NCBI RefSeq assembly: GCF_040706615.1
Contig: NZ_JAPDRF010000008.1
Location: forward strand, 59,639 to 123,638
Source of the DNA: Lentisalinibacter sediminis
GTDB lineage: Bacteria > Pseudomonadota > Gammaproteobacteria > Steroidobacterales > Woeseiaceae
Length of the DNA: 64,000 nucleotides
Direction: 5' to 3'
Shown here: positions 43,754-52,371 of the stretch, piece by piece
Layout of the letters: the number at the start of each line of letters is the position of its first letter
Numbering within the stretch: the stretch's first letter is position 1
Position numbers and translations under genes: made by a program
Notes under the pieces: model-generated
Seen by the model: only the letters and a program-made list of their open reading frames with translations
The model's database searches: none
Told to the model about the DNA's origin: nothing

Positions 43754-44575
43754 CTACTCGAGGAAGCGCTCGCGCAGCAGACCCAGATCCGCATCATCCA
43801 GCCCGAGCGCTGCGCGGAGGTAGGCCTCCGTGTCGCCGTAGCGCCGGTCGATCTCCTCGAAGGCCGCGGTGAGATAGTCCTCGTGGACGGAGCAGAACGG
43901 CGCCACCACCTGGTCGTCCCACGGCCCCGCCAGCGAGTCCTCGATGGTCTGCCGGATGCGAGCGAGGATCTCGTCGGGCGGATAATAGGCGGAGGACAGC
44001 AGGTAGTCCTCGAGGATGTCCTCCCGGGGCACCTCCAGGGCACCGAGCAGCAGGGCCGCGGCGATGCCCGTGCGGTCCTTGCCGACCATGCAGTGGATGA
44101 CCACCGCATGCTCGTCAGCGGTGGCCAGCAGTTTCAGCAGGCGGCCGAAGCGCTCCGCGAACCCGGTAACGTAGCTGCGGTAGGCGTCCACCATCATGTC
44201 GTGAGTGGATTCGCGGGTGGCCGTTCCGGCCTGCAGCCGCCTGCGGTAGCGCTTCGTGCTGCCGACGTCGATGTCGAAATGGTGGCTGCGGACTCCCGGC
44301 GGGATCCGATTGGCATACGCCTCGGATTCGCCGGTGCGCCGCAGGTCGAACACCTCGCCGATGTTCAGCGCGGCGAAGCGTTCGCGGTCGGCAGTCGTCA
44401 GCCAGCCGAGGTGGCTGCTGCGGAATGCGCGGCCCCAGGCGACGCGCCGGCCCTCGGCCGTGGAGTAACCACCGAGGTCGCGAAAATTCGGCGCCCGCTC
44501 GAACGGGATCAGGCGGGGCGGTTCCTTGGGCGATGCGGCGGTCCGGGTCATGAGCGTTTCGGGCAATGGAATCAT
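43754..44575 (-). CDS. tyrosine/dual-specificity phosphatase
   Basis: A 273-residue phosphatase of the Y_phosphatase3 (bacterial Tyr/lipid phosphatase, MptpB-like) type. The signature loop HCMVGKDRTG is at 161-170 (Cys162, Arg168), and NFRDLGGYSTAEGRRV, near residue 30, is the conserved N-terminal motif; FDLRRTGE carries the general-acid region. It may dephosphorylate phosphotyrosine, phosphoinositides or small phosphates. An ATG at 44551 (MTRT) is an alternative start. It converges on the rhomboid gene with a gap of 22 bases. Confidence 0.87.
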   Translation of the reverse strand: MIPLPETLMTRTAASPKEPPRLIPFERAPNFRDLGGYSTAEGRRVAWGRAFRSSHLGWLTTADRERFAALNIGEVFDLRRTGESEAYANRIPPGVRSHHFDIDVGSTKRYRRRLQAGTATRESTHDMMVDAYRSYVTGFAERFGRLLKLLATADEHAVVIHCMVGKDRTGIAAALLLGALEVPREDILEDYLLSSAYYPPDEILARIRQTIEDSLAGPWDDQVVAPFCSVHEDYLTAAFEEIDRRYGDTEAYLRAALGLDDADLGLLRERFLE

Positions 44576-44627
44576 CCGCTATTTTGCCACGCCCGCCTGA
44601 CACTGCATGCCGAGCGCGGACCTGTCG

Positions 44628-44663
44628 AAAAAAGAAAAGGCGGACCCGGCAGCCGGATCCGCC
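44628..44663 (-). terminator. intrinsic terminator after the YegP gene
   Basis: On the minus strand GGCGGATCCGG-CT-GCCGGGTCCGCC (44663-44639) forms a strong stem with one mismatch, followed by TTTTCTTTTTT (44638-44628). It lies 50 bases after the YegP-family stop. Confidence 0.85.
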
Positions 44664-44715
44664 TCCGTCCGATCGGCCTGTCCGATGCAGTGGCGGCAGG
44701 ATAGCCGCCGCCTGC

Positions 44716-45048
44716 TCAGGTCAGATCGACGACCTTCGCCCCTTTGGCGGCGCGCGCAACGGCCTGGATACCGTTGTCGCGGCTCGACTCCGACTCGTAA
44801 TTCTGGCTGGTGCCGATGACCTGGTGGTTCTTCGCCTTCATGTTGAAGCGGAATTTGCCCGTGGGAGTCGTGTTCTTGACGAAGCAATTGGCGTCGCCGC
44901 AGTTCTTCTGCACGGACTCCGCGCCGTTCATGGCGCTCGACTTCGACTTGTAACCCTCGCTCGCGAGCAGATTCTCCCCGTTGCCCGCCACCAGACGGAA
45001 ACGATACTCACCCTTCTTGTCTTTGTAGATCTCGAATTTGCCAGCCAT
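44716..45048 (-). CDS. YegP family protein (two DUF1508 repeats)
   Basis: A 110-residue protein with two tandem DUF1508 units: FEIYKDKKGEYRFRLVAGNGENLLASEGYKSK (residues 5-36) and KFRFNMKAKNHQVIGTSQNYESESSRDNGIQAV (65-97). The family forms small beta-alpha repeats and is widespread, with unknown function. The length matches E. coli YegP. It has its own terminator (44628-44663) and a well-spaced upstream region, so it is probably a single-gene unit. Confidence 0.88.
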   Translation of the reverse strand: MAGKFEIYKDKKGEYRFRLVAGNGENLLASEGYKSKSSAMNGAESVQKNCGDANCFVKNTTPTGKFRFNMKAKNHQVIGTSQNYESESSRDNGIQAVARAAKGAKVVDLT

Positions 45049-45132
45049 TGCCTGTTCCTTCTCCGGTTTTTGGTTGTCCGAGCGGACGAATATACCATCA
45101 AACCGGCGGCTGTCAGATGAATGGCCGCAGGG

Positions 45133-46959
45133 TCAGCCGGCCTGCTGCTGGACGGCCGTGCCCGTCGTGCCGACCTCGCCACCCTCACAATAGCGGCGCG
45201 ACCAGGCGATGGCGGAGCGGCAGAACGGGCTGCCGGCGACGTCGATCTCGAAGACCGGGGCGTACTGGCGCAGCTTGTCCGCGCCCGCCGCGACGAGCCT
45301 GCCGGCGAATTCGGCATCGACCTCGACGCTGGGCGAGAATCGCTCCACCAGCCGGACCAGAGCCGCGTCCTGGGCCTCGTGTTCGTCCCTGCCGGCCACG
45401 TCGCAGAGTTCCTCGGCGAATATCGCGATGTCCCGCAGCCGGTCCGCCTCCGAGGCCGGCTCCTCCGGCTCGTCGTTGGGCAGCCCGCGGATTACGTCGA
45501 TGATGGCGTCCGGGAGTTTCCAAACCCGGGCGACGGCGGCGCCGAGATCCTCGTAGCTCACACCGAGCACGCCCCGGGACGCGGCCATCTTCGACAGCTG
45601 GCGGGTCACCATGAGACGGCAGATCTCGCCGTGCTCCTCGGGGAAGTAGTAGATCACCAGATTCTCGCCGAGGTTGCGGAACAGGCCGTAGATGAACGCC
45701 TCCTCGGCCCCGGCGAGTCCCCGGCGCCGCGCCAGGTGGCGGGCCATGAGCCCGCACATGAACGAGCGGGTGGTGGCGTCTTTCAGCTCCGGGCTGCCCT
45801 GCATGCGACCGAAGAAGGTGAGGCTGTTGGCGATCATGCGCACCTTCTCGAAGCCGAGCAGCATCACCGCGTGGGAGATGCTGGTGACCTCGCTGGCGAT
45901 GTGGCCGTAGAAGGCGGAGTTGACCAGCTTCAGTAGCTTGCTGGTCAGTGCGTAGTCGCGCAGGATCACGTTGGCGAGCTTCTCCGCCGGTGCGTCGCTG
46001 CCGCTGGCGGTGAGCCGGTTGATGTCCACCAGGGTGCGCGAGATGGTCGGGAAGTCCTGCTTGCGCTGCATCCGCCTGAGCAGAAATTCCACCGTGCTGT
46101 GCGACTGGGACTGCGCTTGTTCGCCGAGGCCCGACTCCTGCAGGAACAGCCGGAACGCCTCGCGCATGGCGCCGGCATCCCGGTAGCGGGCCGCCGGGTC
46201 TTTCTCCAGCGCCCCCTTCAGGAAGGCCGCGAAGAGTTCCCCGGCCGGCCAGCCCTGCAGCGGCGACATGTCCACGGGCCGCTCGCAGAGCTGGTGGATG
46301 ATGGCGGGCGCGGAATCGCCCTGCATCGCCGGACGACCGGCGACGACTTCGTAGAAGGTGCTGCCCAGGGCGAACACGTCGGTCGCCGGCCCGAGTTCGC
46401 CGCCGCGGAAGTGCTCCGGCGCCATGTAGCGCAGTGTGCCGGTGGCCGTTTCCTTGCTGCGCCTGACCCGGCCCACCACCTGGGACAGTCCGAAGTCCAT
46501 GATGCGGGGCCGTTCGTCCTTGTCCAGCAGCACGTTGCGGGGGTTGAGGTCGAGATGGATCACGTCCTCCTCGTGGGCCGCCGCGACGCCGTCCAGGATG
46601 GGGCCGACCAGTGCACATACCCGCTCCAGCGGCAGCGCGCCGTGCTGACTCAGGATGTGGCGCAGCGTCTTGCCCTGCACGTACTCGAACACGAGGTACG
46701 GCAGCCCCTTGTACTCGCCGGCGTCGTAGATGAAGACGATATTCGGGTGGCGCAGCCGACTCGCGATGCGACCCTCCAGCGGGGTGCGACCGTCCTCGTC
46801 GACGGCTGCGAGCTCCGGGTTGCTGGCGCTCAGCAGTTTGACGGCCACCAGCCGCTCCAGCGACGGGTCGTGCGCGAGGTATACCGACCCCTGGGCGCCG
46901 CGGCCCAGACGCTGCTTCACCTCGAATCGGCCGATACGTTGTTGTTGCTGTTCTTCCAT
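45133..46959 (-). CDS. Ser/Thr protein kinase fused to an HDOD domain
   Basis: A 608-residue cytoplasmic fusion. The N-terminal kinase domain (about 10-275) has the loop LGRGAQGSVYLA, Lys41 in VAVK, the catalytic loop HLDLNPRN at 135-142, DFG at 155-157 and RYMAPEHF. The HRD Arg is replaced by Leu and the catalytic-loop Lys by Asn, so the kinase may be activation-loop independent or weak. The HDOD domain (about 300-510) has FPTISRTLVDINRL, SKLLKLVNSAFYG and TSISHAVMLLGFEKVRMIANSL. Such fusions are signalling proteins of unknown target. It is divergent from the GGDEF gene. Confidence 0.88.
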   Translation of the reverse strand: MEEQQQQRIGRFEVKQRLGRGAQGSVYLAHDPSLERLVAVKLLSASNPELAAVDEDGRTPLEGRIASRLRHPNIVFIYDAGEYKGLPYLVFEYVQGKTLRHILSQHGALPLERVCALVGPILDGVAAAHEEDVIHLDLNPRNVLLDKDERPRIMDFGLSQVVGRVRRSKETATGTLRYMAPEHFRGGELGPATDVFALGSTFYEVVAGRPAMQGDSAPAIIHQLCERPVDMSPLQGWPAGELFAAFLKGALEKDPAARYRDAGAMREAFRLFLQESGLGEQAQSQSHSTVEFLLRRMQRKQDFPTISRTLVDINRLTASGSDAPAEKLANVILRDYALTSKLLKLVNSAFYGHIASEVTSISHAVMLLGFEKVRMIANSLTFFGRMQGSPELKDATTRSFMCGLMARHLARRRGLAGAEEAFIYGLFRNLGENLVIYYFPEEHGEICRLMVTRQLSKMAASRGVLGVSYEDLGAAVARVWKLPDAIIDVIRGLPNDEPEEPASEADRLRDIAIFAEELCDVAGRDEHEAQDAALVRLVERFSPSVEVDAEFAGRLVAAGADKLRQYAPVFEIDVAGSPFCRSAIAWSRRYCEGGEVGTTGTAVQQQAG

Positions 46960-47175
46960 GCTGCCCCGGCTGCCGGTCCCCGACGGCTTGTCAATCGTCT
47001 TTCGTCGCCTCGCAGAGAATCTTAGCGGCCGCTCAGTACCGGACCTGAGAAGTGAGTCGCGAAACCGTGACCCAGTTCCACTGCGGCGGCCGGCGCGCTT
47101 CTGTGCCGCGGATCACACCACCGCCGCGCCCGATTATGTAGGGTGGCCGCAACAACCGAGACGGAGAGCCCGCGA

Positions 47176-48114
47176 GTGATGCCGACATCCACCGATGCCA
47201 GCGGCGAGACGACGCGCCTGCAGCTGTTCCATTCCCTGCGGATGCTGGACACGCCGGAGGACGAGCGCTTCGACCGGGTGACCCGGCTGGCAAAGCGCCT
47301 GTTCGGCACGCCGGTGGCCCGGGTGCGCCTCGACGGCGAGCGCGCCGCCATCGACGGCGAGCCGGCGGCATCGGACCCGACGGCCACACTGGCCGCTGAC
47401 GACGTCTTCGTCGTCCACGACACGACGGCGGATCCCCGCTACGCGGATCACCCGCTGCTCGCCGACGGCACCGCCTTCCGCTTCTACGCCGGCTATCCGC
47501 TGTGCGCGGCGAGCGGCTCCCGGGTGGGCACCTTCTTCACCGTGGACAGGGTGCCGCGGCTGTTCTCCGTGGAGGACATGGAGATGCTGTGCGAACTCGG
47601 CGAGATGGTGGAGGCGGAGCTCGAGAACATGACCCTGGCGGTCACGGACGAGCTCACGCAGCTCGCCAACCGGCGGGGCTTCCTGCGCACCGCGGAGCGC
47701 CTGATGCGTCTGTGCGCCAACCACGACAAGCCGGCTGCGCTTCTGGTCATCGACCTGGACGGACTGAAGGAGATCAACGACGCCCACGGCCACGAGCAGG
47801 GCGACCGGGCCATACGCACCTTCGCCCGGCTGCTGCTGAAGTCGTTCCGCCACTCCGACGTGGTGGCACGCCTGGGCGGCGACGAGTTCTGCGTGTTCGC
47901 GGCGGACATTTCCGCCGGGGACCTGGCCGCGCCGCTGGAGCGGCTGGCCCGTCGGGTGACGGAGTGCAACGCGGAACCCGGGCAGGACTATCGACTGGCC
48001 TACAGCGTCGGGCGTCTCCTGTTCGACCCGGACCGCCACGGCGATCTCGATGCCATGCTGCGCGAGGCCGACGCGCTCATGTACGCGCAGAAGCGGAGCA
48101 AGCGCTCGCCATGA
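47176..48114 (+). CDS. diguanylate cyclase with GAF-type sensor (GGDEF)
   Basis: About 312 residues from GTG 47176 (GGAGAG 7 bases upstream; ATG 47179 directly follows). The N-terminal part (15-150) is a GAF-like domain starting RLQLFHSLRMLDTPEDERFDRVTRLAKRLF. The C-terminal GGDEF domain (about 155-312) has DELTQLANRRGF, DLDGLKEINDAHGHEQGD and the intact active-site ARLGGDEFCV. It should make c-di-GMP in response to a signal. No inhibitory RxxD site was checked in detail. The last 38 bases overlap the convergent amidohydrolase gene. Confidence 0.9.
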   Translation: MMPTSTDASGETTRLQLFHSLRMLDTPEDERFDRVTRLAKRLFGTPVARVRLDGERAAIDGEPAASDPTATLAADDVFVVHDTTADPRYADHPLLADGTAFRFYAGYPLCAASGSRVGTFFTVDRVPRLFSVEDMEMLCELGEMVEAELENMTLAVTDELTQLANRRGFLRTAERLMRLCANHDKPAALLVIDLDGLKEINDAHGHEQGDRAIRTFARLLLKSFRHSDVVARLGGDEFCVFAADISAGDLAAPLERLARRVTECNAEPGQDYRLAYSVGRLLFDPDRHGDLDAMLREADALMYAQKRSKRSP

Positions 48115-48811
48115 CGGCCTTCAGGCTGTCGCCGAGCAATCCCTTGATTCGACCCCAGCGGCGGCCGCCGGCCGCCGCGATGTCCTGGCAGACCTCCAGC
48201 TCGATGCCGACATAGCACCCGGCGGGGAAACGCCGGCGCAGCCGGGTCACCAGGCCGTCGGCCACGCCCCGGTAGGGGTAATTGCGCCGCACGCGCAGGC
48301 CGGGCTCGGTCTGCAGCAGGGACTGCCACTGGCCGCAGAGCGCTACCTCCCGTTCTCGCCCGGGGTCGTAGAGCAGGCCCACGTCCGCGTTCCTCTCCCG
48401 CCCGTCCAGCACCCGGGCAAAACTGTGTACAGAGACGTGCAGCGCCGTGTGACCGGTATCTATGGCGCGTGCGACGTCGGCCTCCACCGCCTCGCGGTAG
48501 GGCCGATAGTAGCGCTCGAGCAGCTGCTCCCTCTCGGCGGCCGGCAGGGTGCGGCTGAATTCGGAGAAGCGCCCCGGGTGGCCGGGCGAGCGATTGCAGT
48601 CGACCAGCAGCCGGGTCACTCGCGCCCGGTGCGGCCGTACGCCGGTGCGGCGCGCGAGATAACCGGTCAGCTCCGCGGTGCCCGGATCCACGGCGCGGTG
48701 ACTCGACAGCACCTCGTCTGCGCCGCGGAACAGCCCCGCATAGCGCGCCGGCACCGCCGCCGTGCCGTGCTCGCTGGTCAGGACGAGACGGGGCTCAGGG
48801 GACAAAGCCAT
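48077..48811 (-). CDS. N-formylglutamate amidohydrolase-like enzyme
   Basis: A 244-residue zinc-dependent amidohydrolase of the FGase fold. It begins with LVLTSEHGTAAVP, then DPGTAELTGYLAR, RLLVDCNRS and ALHVSVHSFARVLDG, carrying the expected His and Glu ligands, and ends with an EL-VCQDI element. No histidine-utilisation (hut) genes are near, so the physiological substrate is unlikely to be N-formylglutamate from histidine breakdown. It is the last gene of the leftward amidase-GntR-peptide-C39-RimK-GCS2 unit, overlapping the ligase gene by 17 bases. Confidence 0.82.
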   Translation of the reverse strand: MALSPEPRLVLTSEHGTAAVPARYAGLFRGADEVLSSHRAVDPGTAELTGYLARRTGVRPHRARVTRLLVDCNRSPGHPGRFSEFSRTLPAAEREQLLERYYRPYREAVEADVARAIDTGHTALHVSVHSFARVLDGRERNADVGLLYDPGREREVALCGQWQSLLQTEPGLRVRRNYPYRGVADGLVTRLRRRFPAGCYVGIELEVCQDIAAAGGRRWGRIKGLLGDSLKAVMASACSASART

Positions 48812-50036
48812 GGCCGGCGGCGAGGCAGTCGGCGAGCTGGCGATAGACTTCCCGCAGCTCGCTGCGGCCGGGCTCGGGCGGCAGCGCCCTGCGGATACGG
48901 CTCGCCAGCGTGCCGTGACGCAGATACAGCTCGAGCGGCTCCTCGGACGCGGGCAGCAGCCAGCCGCGGGCGCTCAGGTCTTCGGCCAGCCGGCCCCACA
49001 GGTGGCTCACTGTCTCCGAGCTGCCGTCGTAGCCGAAGCAGCGCAGGAAACGGGAGTCCGTGATCTCGAGCGTCTCCGCCCGCTCCTCGGTCAGCGCCAG
49101 CAGCCGCACGAGGTCGGCCTGGGGCCACGCTGCGATTGTCGCCAGCGGCGCCCAGGTCTCCTCCACCAGCGCGCGGATCACGCCGGCGGCGAGATCGGCG
49201 ATCGCGAGGTCGGCCGCCGGACACTCCTGACTGTCGATCACGCGGATCTCGATGGCCATGCGGTCGAAACGGGCGATGGCGCCGCGTGCGTTCACCCACT
49301 CGTGGCGCAGCACGCCTTCGGGGTCCAGCGGCGCGAGGTCGCCGTAGATCCGCTCCAGTATTCGCTCGCGATAGTCGCCCGGGCCCGCGACCGGCTCGGG
49401 CACCACATGGCCGGTCACCGAGGGCACGCGGGCGCAGTTGCTGCGATAGACGCGCAGCCGGTTGTCCCGGCGCTCCGTCACGAAGCCGTCGATGACGGGC
49501 GAGCTGGCCGCCACACCGGGCAGCAGCGGCAGCACCAGCCTCACCGCTGCGTGCAGCGCCGCGAATTCCCGGTCGCCGCGGAAAGGCAGGTTGACCTGCA
49601 TGCTCTGCAGGTTGCCCCAGCCATGGCCGCGGCAGTCGAAGATGCGGTCGAAAGCGCGGTAGATGTCGCGCTGCCCGTGGGGCCAGAGCCGGATGTCGGT
49701 GGCGGGCTCCAGCCAGGGATGCATGGCCCCCGGCAGCAGGCGCATACCGCGGCCCGACAGTATCTCGCCGGCGCGGGCGACGTTCGCCTGGAAATCACCG
49801 GCCACCCCGTCCAGGGACTTCACCGGCCCGTTGGTCTTGAACTCCACGACGTGCATGGCCAGTTCGTTATTCCAGGCGATGGCGCCGTTGTCGTACTCGT
49901 CCGTGAGCTCGCCCGCAGCCTCGGTGAGCAGCCAGTCGCAGACCGGCGCCGGATCCAGGCTGGCCGCATCCGCGATCATGTATTCGATCTCGATGCCGTA
50001 GCCCTCGAACAGGCCCAGCGTGTCCCGATCAGCCAT
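48795..50036 (-). CDS. GCS2-type carboxylate-amine ligase
   Basis: A 413-residue protein of the glutamate-cysteine ligase 2 family. The N-terminus GLFEGYGIEIEYMIAD is the typical Glu-rich metal/ATP site, and WNNELAMHVVEFKTNGPV, GWGNLQSMQVNLPF and RFDRMAIEIRVIDSQECP follow. Members join a carboxylate to an amine through an acyl phosphate. It need not make glutathione: classic gshA and gshB neighbours are absent. It overlaps the ATP-grasp gene by 8 bases and the amidohydrolase by 17. Confidence 0.84.
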   Translation of the reverse strand: MADRDTLGLFEGYGIEIEYMIADAASLDPAPVCDWLLTEAAGELTDEYDNGAIAWNNELAMHVVEFKTNGPVKSLDGVAGDFQANVARAGEILSGRGMRLLPGAMHPWLEPATDIRLWPHGQRDIYRAFDRIFDCRGHGWGNLQSMQVNLPFRGDREFAALHAAVRLVLPLLPGVAASSPVIDGFVTERRDNRLRVYRSNCARVPSVTGHVVPEPVAGPGDYRERILERIYGDLAPLDPEGVLRHEWVNARGAIARFDRMAIEIRVIDSQECPAADLAIADLAAGVIRALVEETWAPLATIAAWPQADLVRLLALTEERAETLEITDSRFLRCFGYDGSSETVSHLWGRLAEDLSARGWLLPASEEPLELYLRHGTLASRIRRALPPEPGRSELREVYRQLADCLAAGHGFVP

Positions 50037-51501
50037 TGGTGCGGCTCCGCTTGCGGGCTTCCACCCGCGCCAGGAAGACGGCCATGATGCGGTCGTAGAG
50101 CTGATCGCCGAGCACGGCGTCCTCGACGCCGCCGTCGAGGCTCGGGTTGTCGTTCACCTCGATCACGTAGCAGCGCTTCCCGGTCTGCTTCACGTCCACG
50201 CCGTAGAGGCCGTTGCCGATGGCGTTGGCCGCCCTCAGCGCGATGTCCGTGACCTCCGCGGGCACGTCGTCGACGGGCATCGTATCCCAGCGTCCCGAAC
50301 TCACCCGCCCGGTATCCGAGCGCTGGTAGATCTGCCAGTGCCGCTCCACCATGTAGTAGCGACAGGCGAACAGTGGCTGGCGGTCCAGCACGCCGATCCG
50401 CCAATCGAAGTCCGTCGGCAGGAACGCCTGGGCCACGACCAGGTCGGACTTCTCGAACATGGCCTTCAGGGCGGCGTCCAGCTCCGCCGCATCGTCGGCA
50501 CGGGTGACGCCGGCCGAGAAACTGGAGTCCGGCTGCTTCAGCACGCAGGGGAAGCCGAGACCGTCGGCGATGGCCGCCGCGTTCTTGCGGCTGACGATCA
50601 GCGTCTTCGGCGTCGGCACGCCGAGCCGGCGCATCATCTCGGCGAGGTAGACCTTGTTCGTGCAGCGGATGATGGAGATGGGGTCGTCGATGACCACCAG
50701 CCCCTCCAGCTCCGCGCGCCGGGCGAAACGGTAGGTGTGATGGTTCACGCTGGTGGTCTCGCGGATGAACAGCGCGTCGAATTCCGCCAGGCGGCCGAAA
50801 TCGTCCCGCCCGATCAGCTCCACGTTGAATCCGGCCCGGCGGGCGGCGCGCGTGATGCGGCGCAGCCCCTGCGCATCGGACGGCGGCGACGCCTCGTCGC
50901 CGTTCACGAGCACCGCCAGGTCATAGCCGCCCGGAATCTCGCGCCGGCGGCTCGGCCTGCGCCGGGCGAAGTGGGCCTCTATGGACTCCAGCAGGAAGTC
51001 CCGGTGGGACTCCGGGATCTCGCCCACCGGTACCGCGCGCACGTTCTCCAGCAACCACTTGCCATCGCGGCGGCGGAACGAGGCCCGGATCAGCGGCGCC
51101 GGGAACAGGTTGAACAGCGCCCTGGCCAGCCGCTCGTGGCGCCGCGCGATGTTGCGGCCGAAGTACACGCTGAGCGTGAACTCCTCCGACTCCAGGGTGT
51201 GCAGGCTGCGCTGGATGGTCGCATCCAGATCGTCGCTCGCCAGACGCGGCAGTGTGCGCGTCTTCAGGTCCTGGATGGTAGCCACGTCAGGCAGCGGCCG
51301 CTGCCCGCGGGCCGTCGCCAGCAGCGAGACGTAGTAGCCGTATTGCTGGTAGCGGTAGGAGGCGCAGAGGTTGAAGACGCGCAGGCCGCGGCCGCGGCTG
51401 AACTCCTCGGCCGTGAGATAGGTGAGCGCATCCACCACCCGGGCCCCGGCGATCTCCCCGGGCCAGTGCTCGCGGTCGTCGACGACGATCAGGTTGGTCA
51501 C
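50029..51501 (-). CDS. RimK-like ATP-grasp ligase with RLAN N-terminal domain
   Basis: A 490-residue protein from GTG 51501, whose GTGA overlaps the stop of the C39 gene. The N-terminal RLAN domain (about 1-180) contains VFNLCASYRYQQYGYYVSLLATARG. The ATP-grasp part (about 230-480) has NKVYLAEMMRRLGVPTPKTLIVSR, LKQPDSSFSAGV and the metal-binding GVDVKQTGKRCYVIEVNDNPSLDGG. RimK-type enzymes ligate amino acids to carboxylates with ATP. The product is unknown. It likely acts with the GCS2 ligase and C39 protein of the same operon. Confidence 0.88.
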   Translation of the reverse strand: MTNLIVVDDREHWPGEIAGARVVDALTYLTAEEFSRGRGLRVFNLCASYRYQQYGYYVSLLATARGQRPLPDVATIQDLKTRTLPRLASDDLDATIQRSLHTLESEEFTLSVYFGRNIARRHERLARALFNLFPAPLIRASFRRRDGKWLLENVRAVPVGEIPESHRDFLLESIEAHFARRRPSRRREIPGGYDLAVLVNGDEASPPSDAQGLRRITRAARRAGFNVELIGRDDFGRLAEFDALFIRETTSVNHHTYRFARRAELEGLVVIDDPISIIRCTNKVYLAEMMRRLGVPTPKTLIVSRKNAAAIADGLGFPCVLKQPDSSFSAGVTRADDAAELDAALKAMFEKSDLVVAQAFLPTDFDWRIGVLDRQPLFACRYYMVERHWQIYQRSDTGRVSSGRWDTMPVDDVPAEVTDIALRAANAIGNGLYGVDVKQTGKRCYVIEVNDNPSLDGGVEDAVLGDQLYDRIMAVFLARVEARKRSRTNG

Positions 51502-52211
51502 GGCCGCTTGCCCCGCGGACGGATGACCAGCAGGTTGGCGTCGTAGGTGGCGATACCGAGAAACACGGCGCCGATCAGGCGGCGGATATCCACCGGGTAA
51601 TAGCCGTCCGCGGAATAGGGGTTGGCCCGGTAGGGATCCGCCACCTTCACCTGGCGGGCGCGCCGGTCGTAGCCCGAGAGCACCACGAAGTGGCCGCAGG
51701 GCTCGCCCCGGATGTCGTCCGCGGCCATCGTGTCCGGGATCTCCCGGGCGCTGCGGTACAGGTAGGTGGCGCTGAGCCCGGTCATGATCGGCACCCCCTT
51801 CTTCAGGTAACGGCGGATCAGGCTGGTCGTGAGGTCCTCGTAGCACACCTTTCCGCCGAGTTCGAGGAAGCGCAGATAGCCCGCTGTCGCCGCCTGCAGC
51901 CGGCCGTCGCGCTTTACCTCGCACTGGCGGCGCAGCCTCTCGACCAGCGCATCCGCGCCGGCAGGGAACCAGGACGGATCGAAGACGTGCAGGTTGTAGG
52001 TGAAGATGGTCACGTCGTAGCCGCGGGCGAGAGCATGATTGGCGAGAAACACGTCGAGAGTGCCACCGGCCGGCAGCATACGGACCTCGGCCAGCAGACG
52101 ATCGAGTCCGATGGGGTCTTCCCAGTAGGCGTAGATGGCGTGCAGGCAGGTAGGCCCGCAGGTCAGGTCGTCTGGCTGGGGTACGATTTCGAGTTGGAGG
52201 TTGGTTGCCAA
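51498..52211 (-). CDS. C39-like cysteine peptidase (standalone; no GNAT domain)
   Basis: About 237 residues from TTG 52211, where family similarity begins (LEIVPQPDDLTCGPTCL). The nucleophile Cys18 in DLTCGPTCLH, the His in GEPCGHFVVLSGYD and the Asp of VADPYRANPYS form the C39/papain-like triad. In many gammaproteobacteria this domain is fused behind a GNAT acetyltransferase next to RimK; here no GNAT domain is encoded. The TTG has no strong ribosome binding site and lies inside the 61-residue ORF, suggesting coupled translation. Its stop overlaps the RimK-like start. Confidence 0.8.
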   Translation of the reverse strand: MATNLQLEIVPQPDDLTCGPTCLHAIYAYWEDPIGLDRLLAEVRMLPAGGTLDVFLANHALARGYDVTIFTYNLHVFDPSWFPAGADALVERLRRQCEVKRDGRLQAATAGYLRFLELGGKVCYEDLTTSLIRRYLKKGVPIMTGLSATYLYRSAREIPDTMAADDIRGEPCGHFVVLSGYDRRARQVKVADPYRANPYSADGYYPVDIRRLIGAVFLGIATYDANLLVIRPRGKRP

Positions 52212-52348
52212 TGCGGCGAGTCGACCGGCCGCGGCGCGGCGCCGAGGGACGCTAGCATACGCCGAATACGGCCGCCGTAAAGAGCGCGGTTCAGCCCCTC
52301 CCCGGCCCCCCGCCAGGTGCCGCCAAAGAACGCCCACTCGCGCCTCAT
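52163..52348 (-). CDS. 61-residue peptide overlapping the C39 start (possible)
   Basis: A short leftward frame from ATG 52348 with an excellent ribosome binding site (GGGGAGG, 5 bases upstream), better than that of the C39 gene it overlaps by 49 bases. It begins MRREWAFFGGTWRGAGEG and contains two Gly-Gly motifs, FFGG (residues 7-10) and LYGG (23-26), reminiscent of sites cleaved by C39 peptidases. It starts 24 bases after the GntR stop. It could be a substrate or leader peptide, a translational coupler, or a chance frame; composition alone cannot decide. Confidence 0.4.
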   Translation of the reverse strand: MRREWAFFGGTWRGAGEGLNRALYGGRIRRMLASLGAAPRPVDSPHWQPTSNSKSYPSQTT

Positions 52349-52371
52349 CGCAGCCTCCCCGGGCCGCACCG

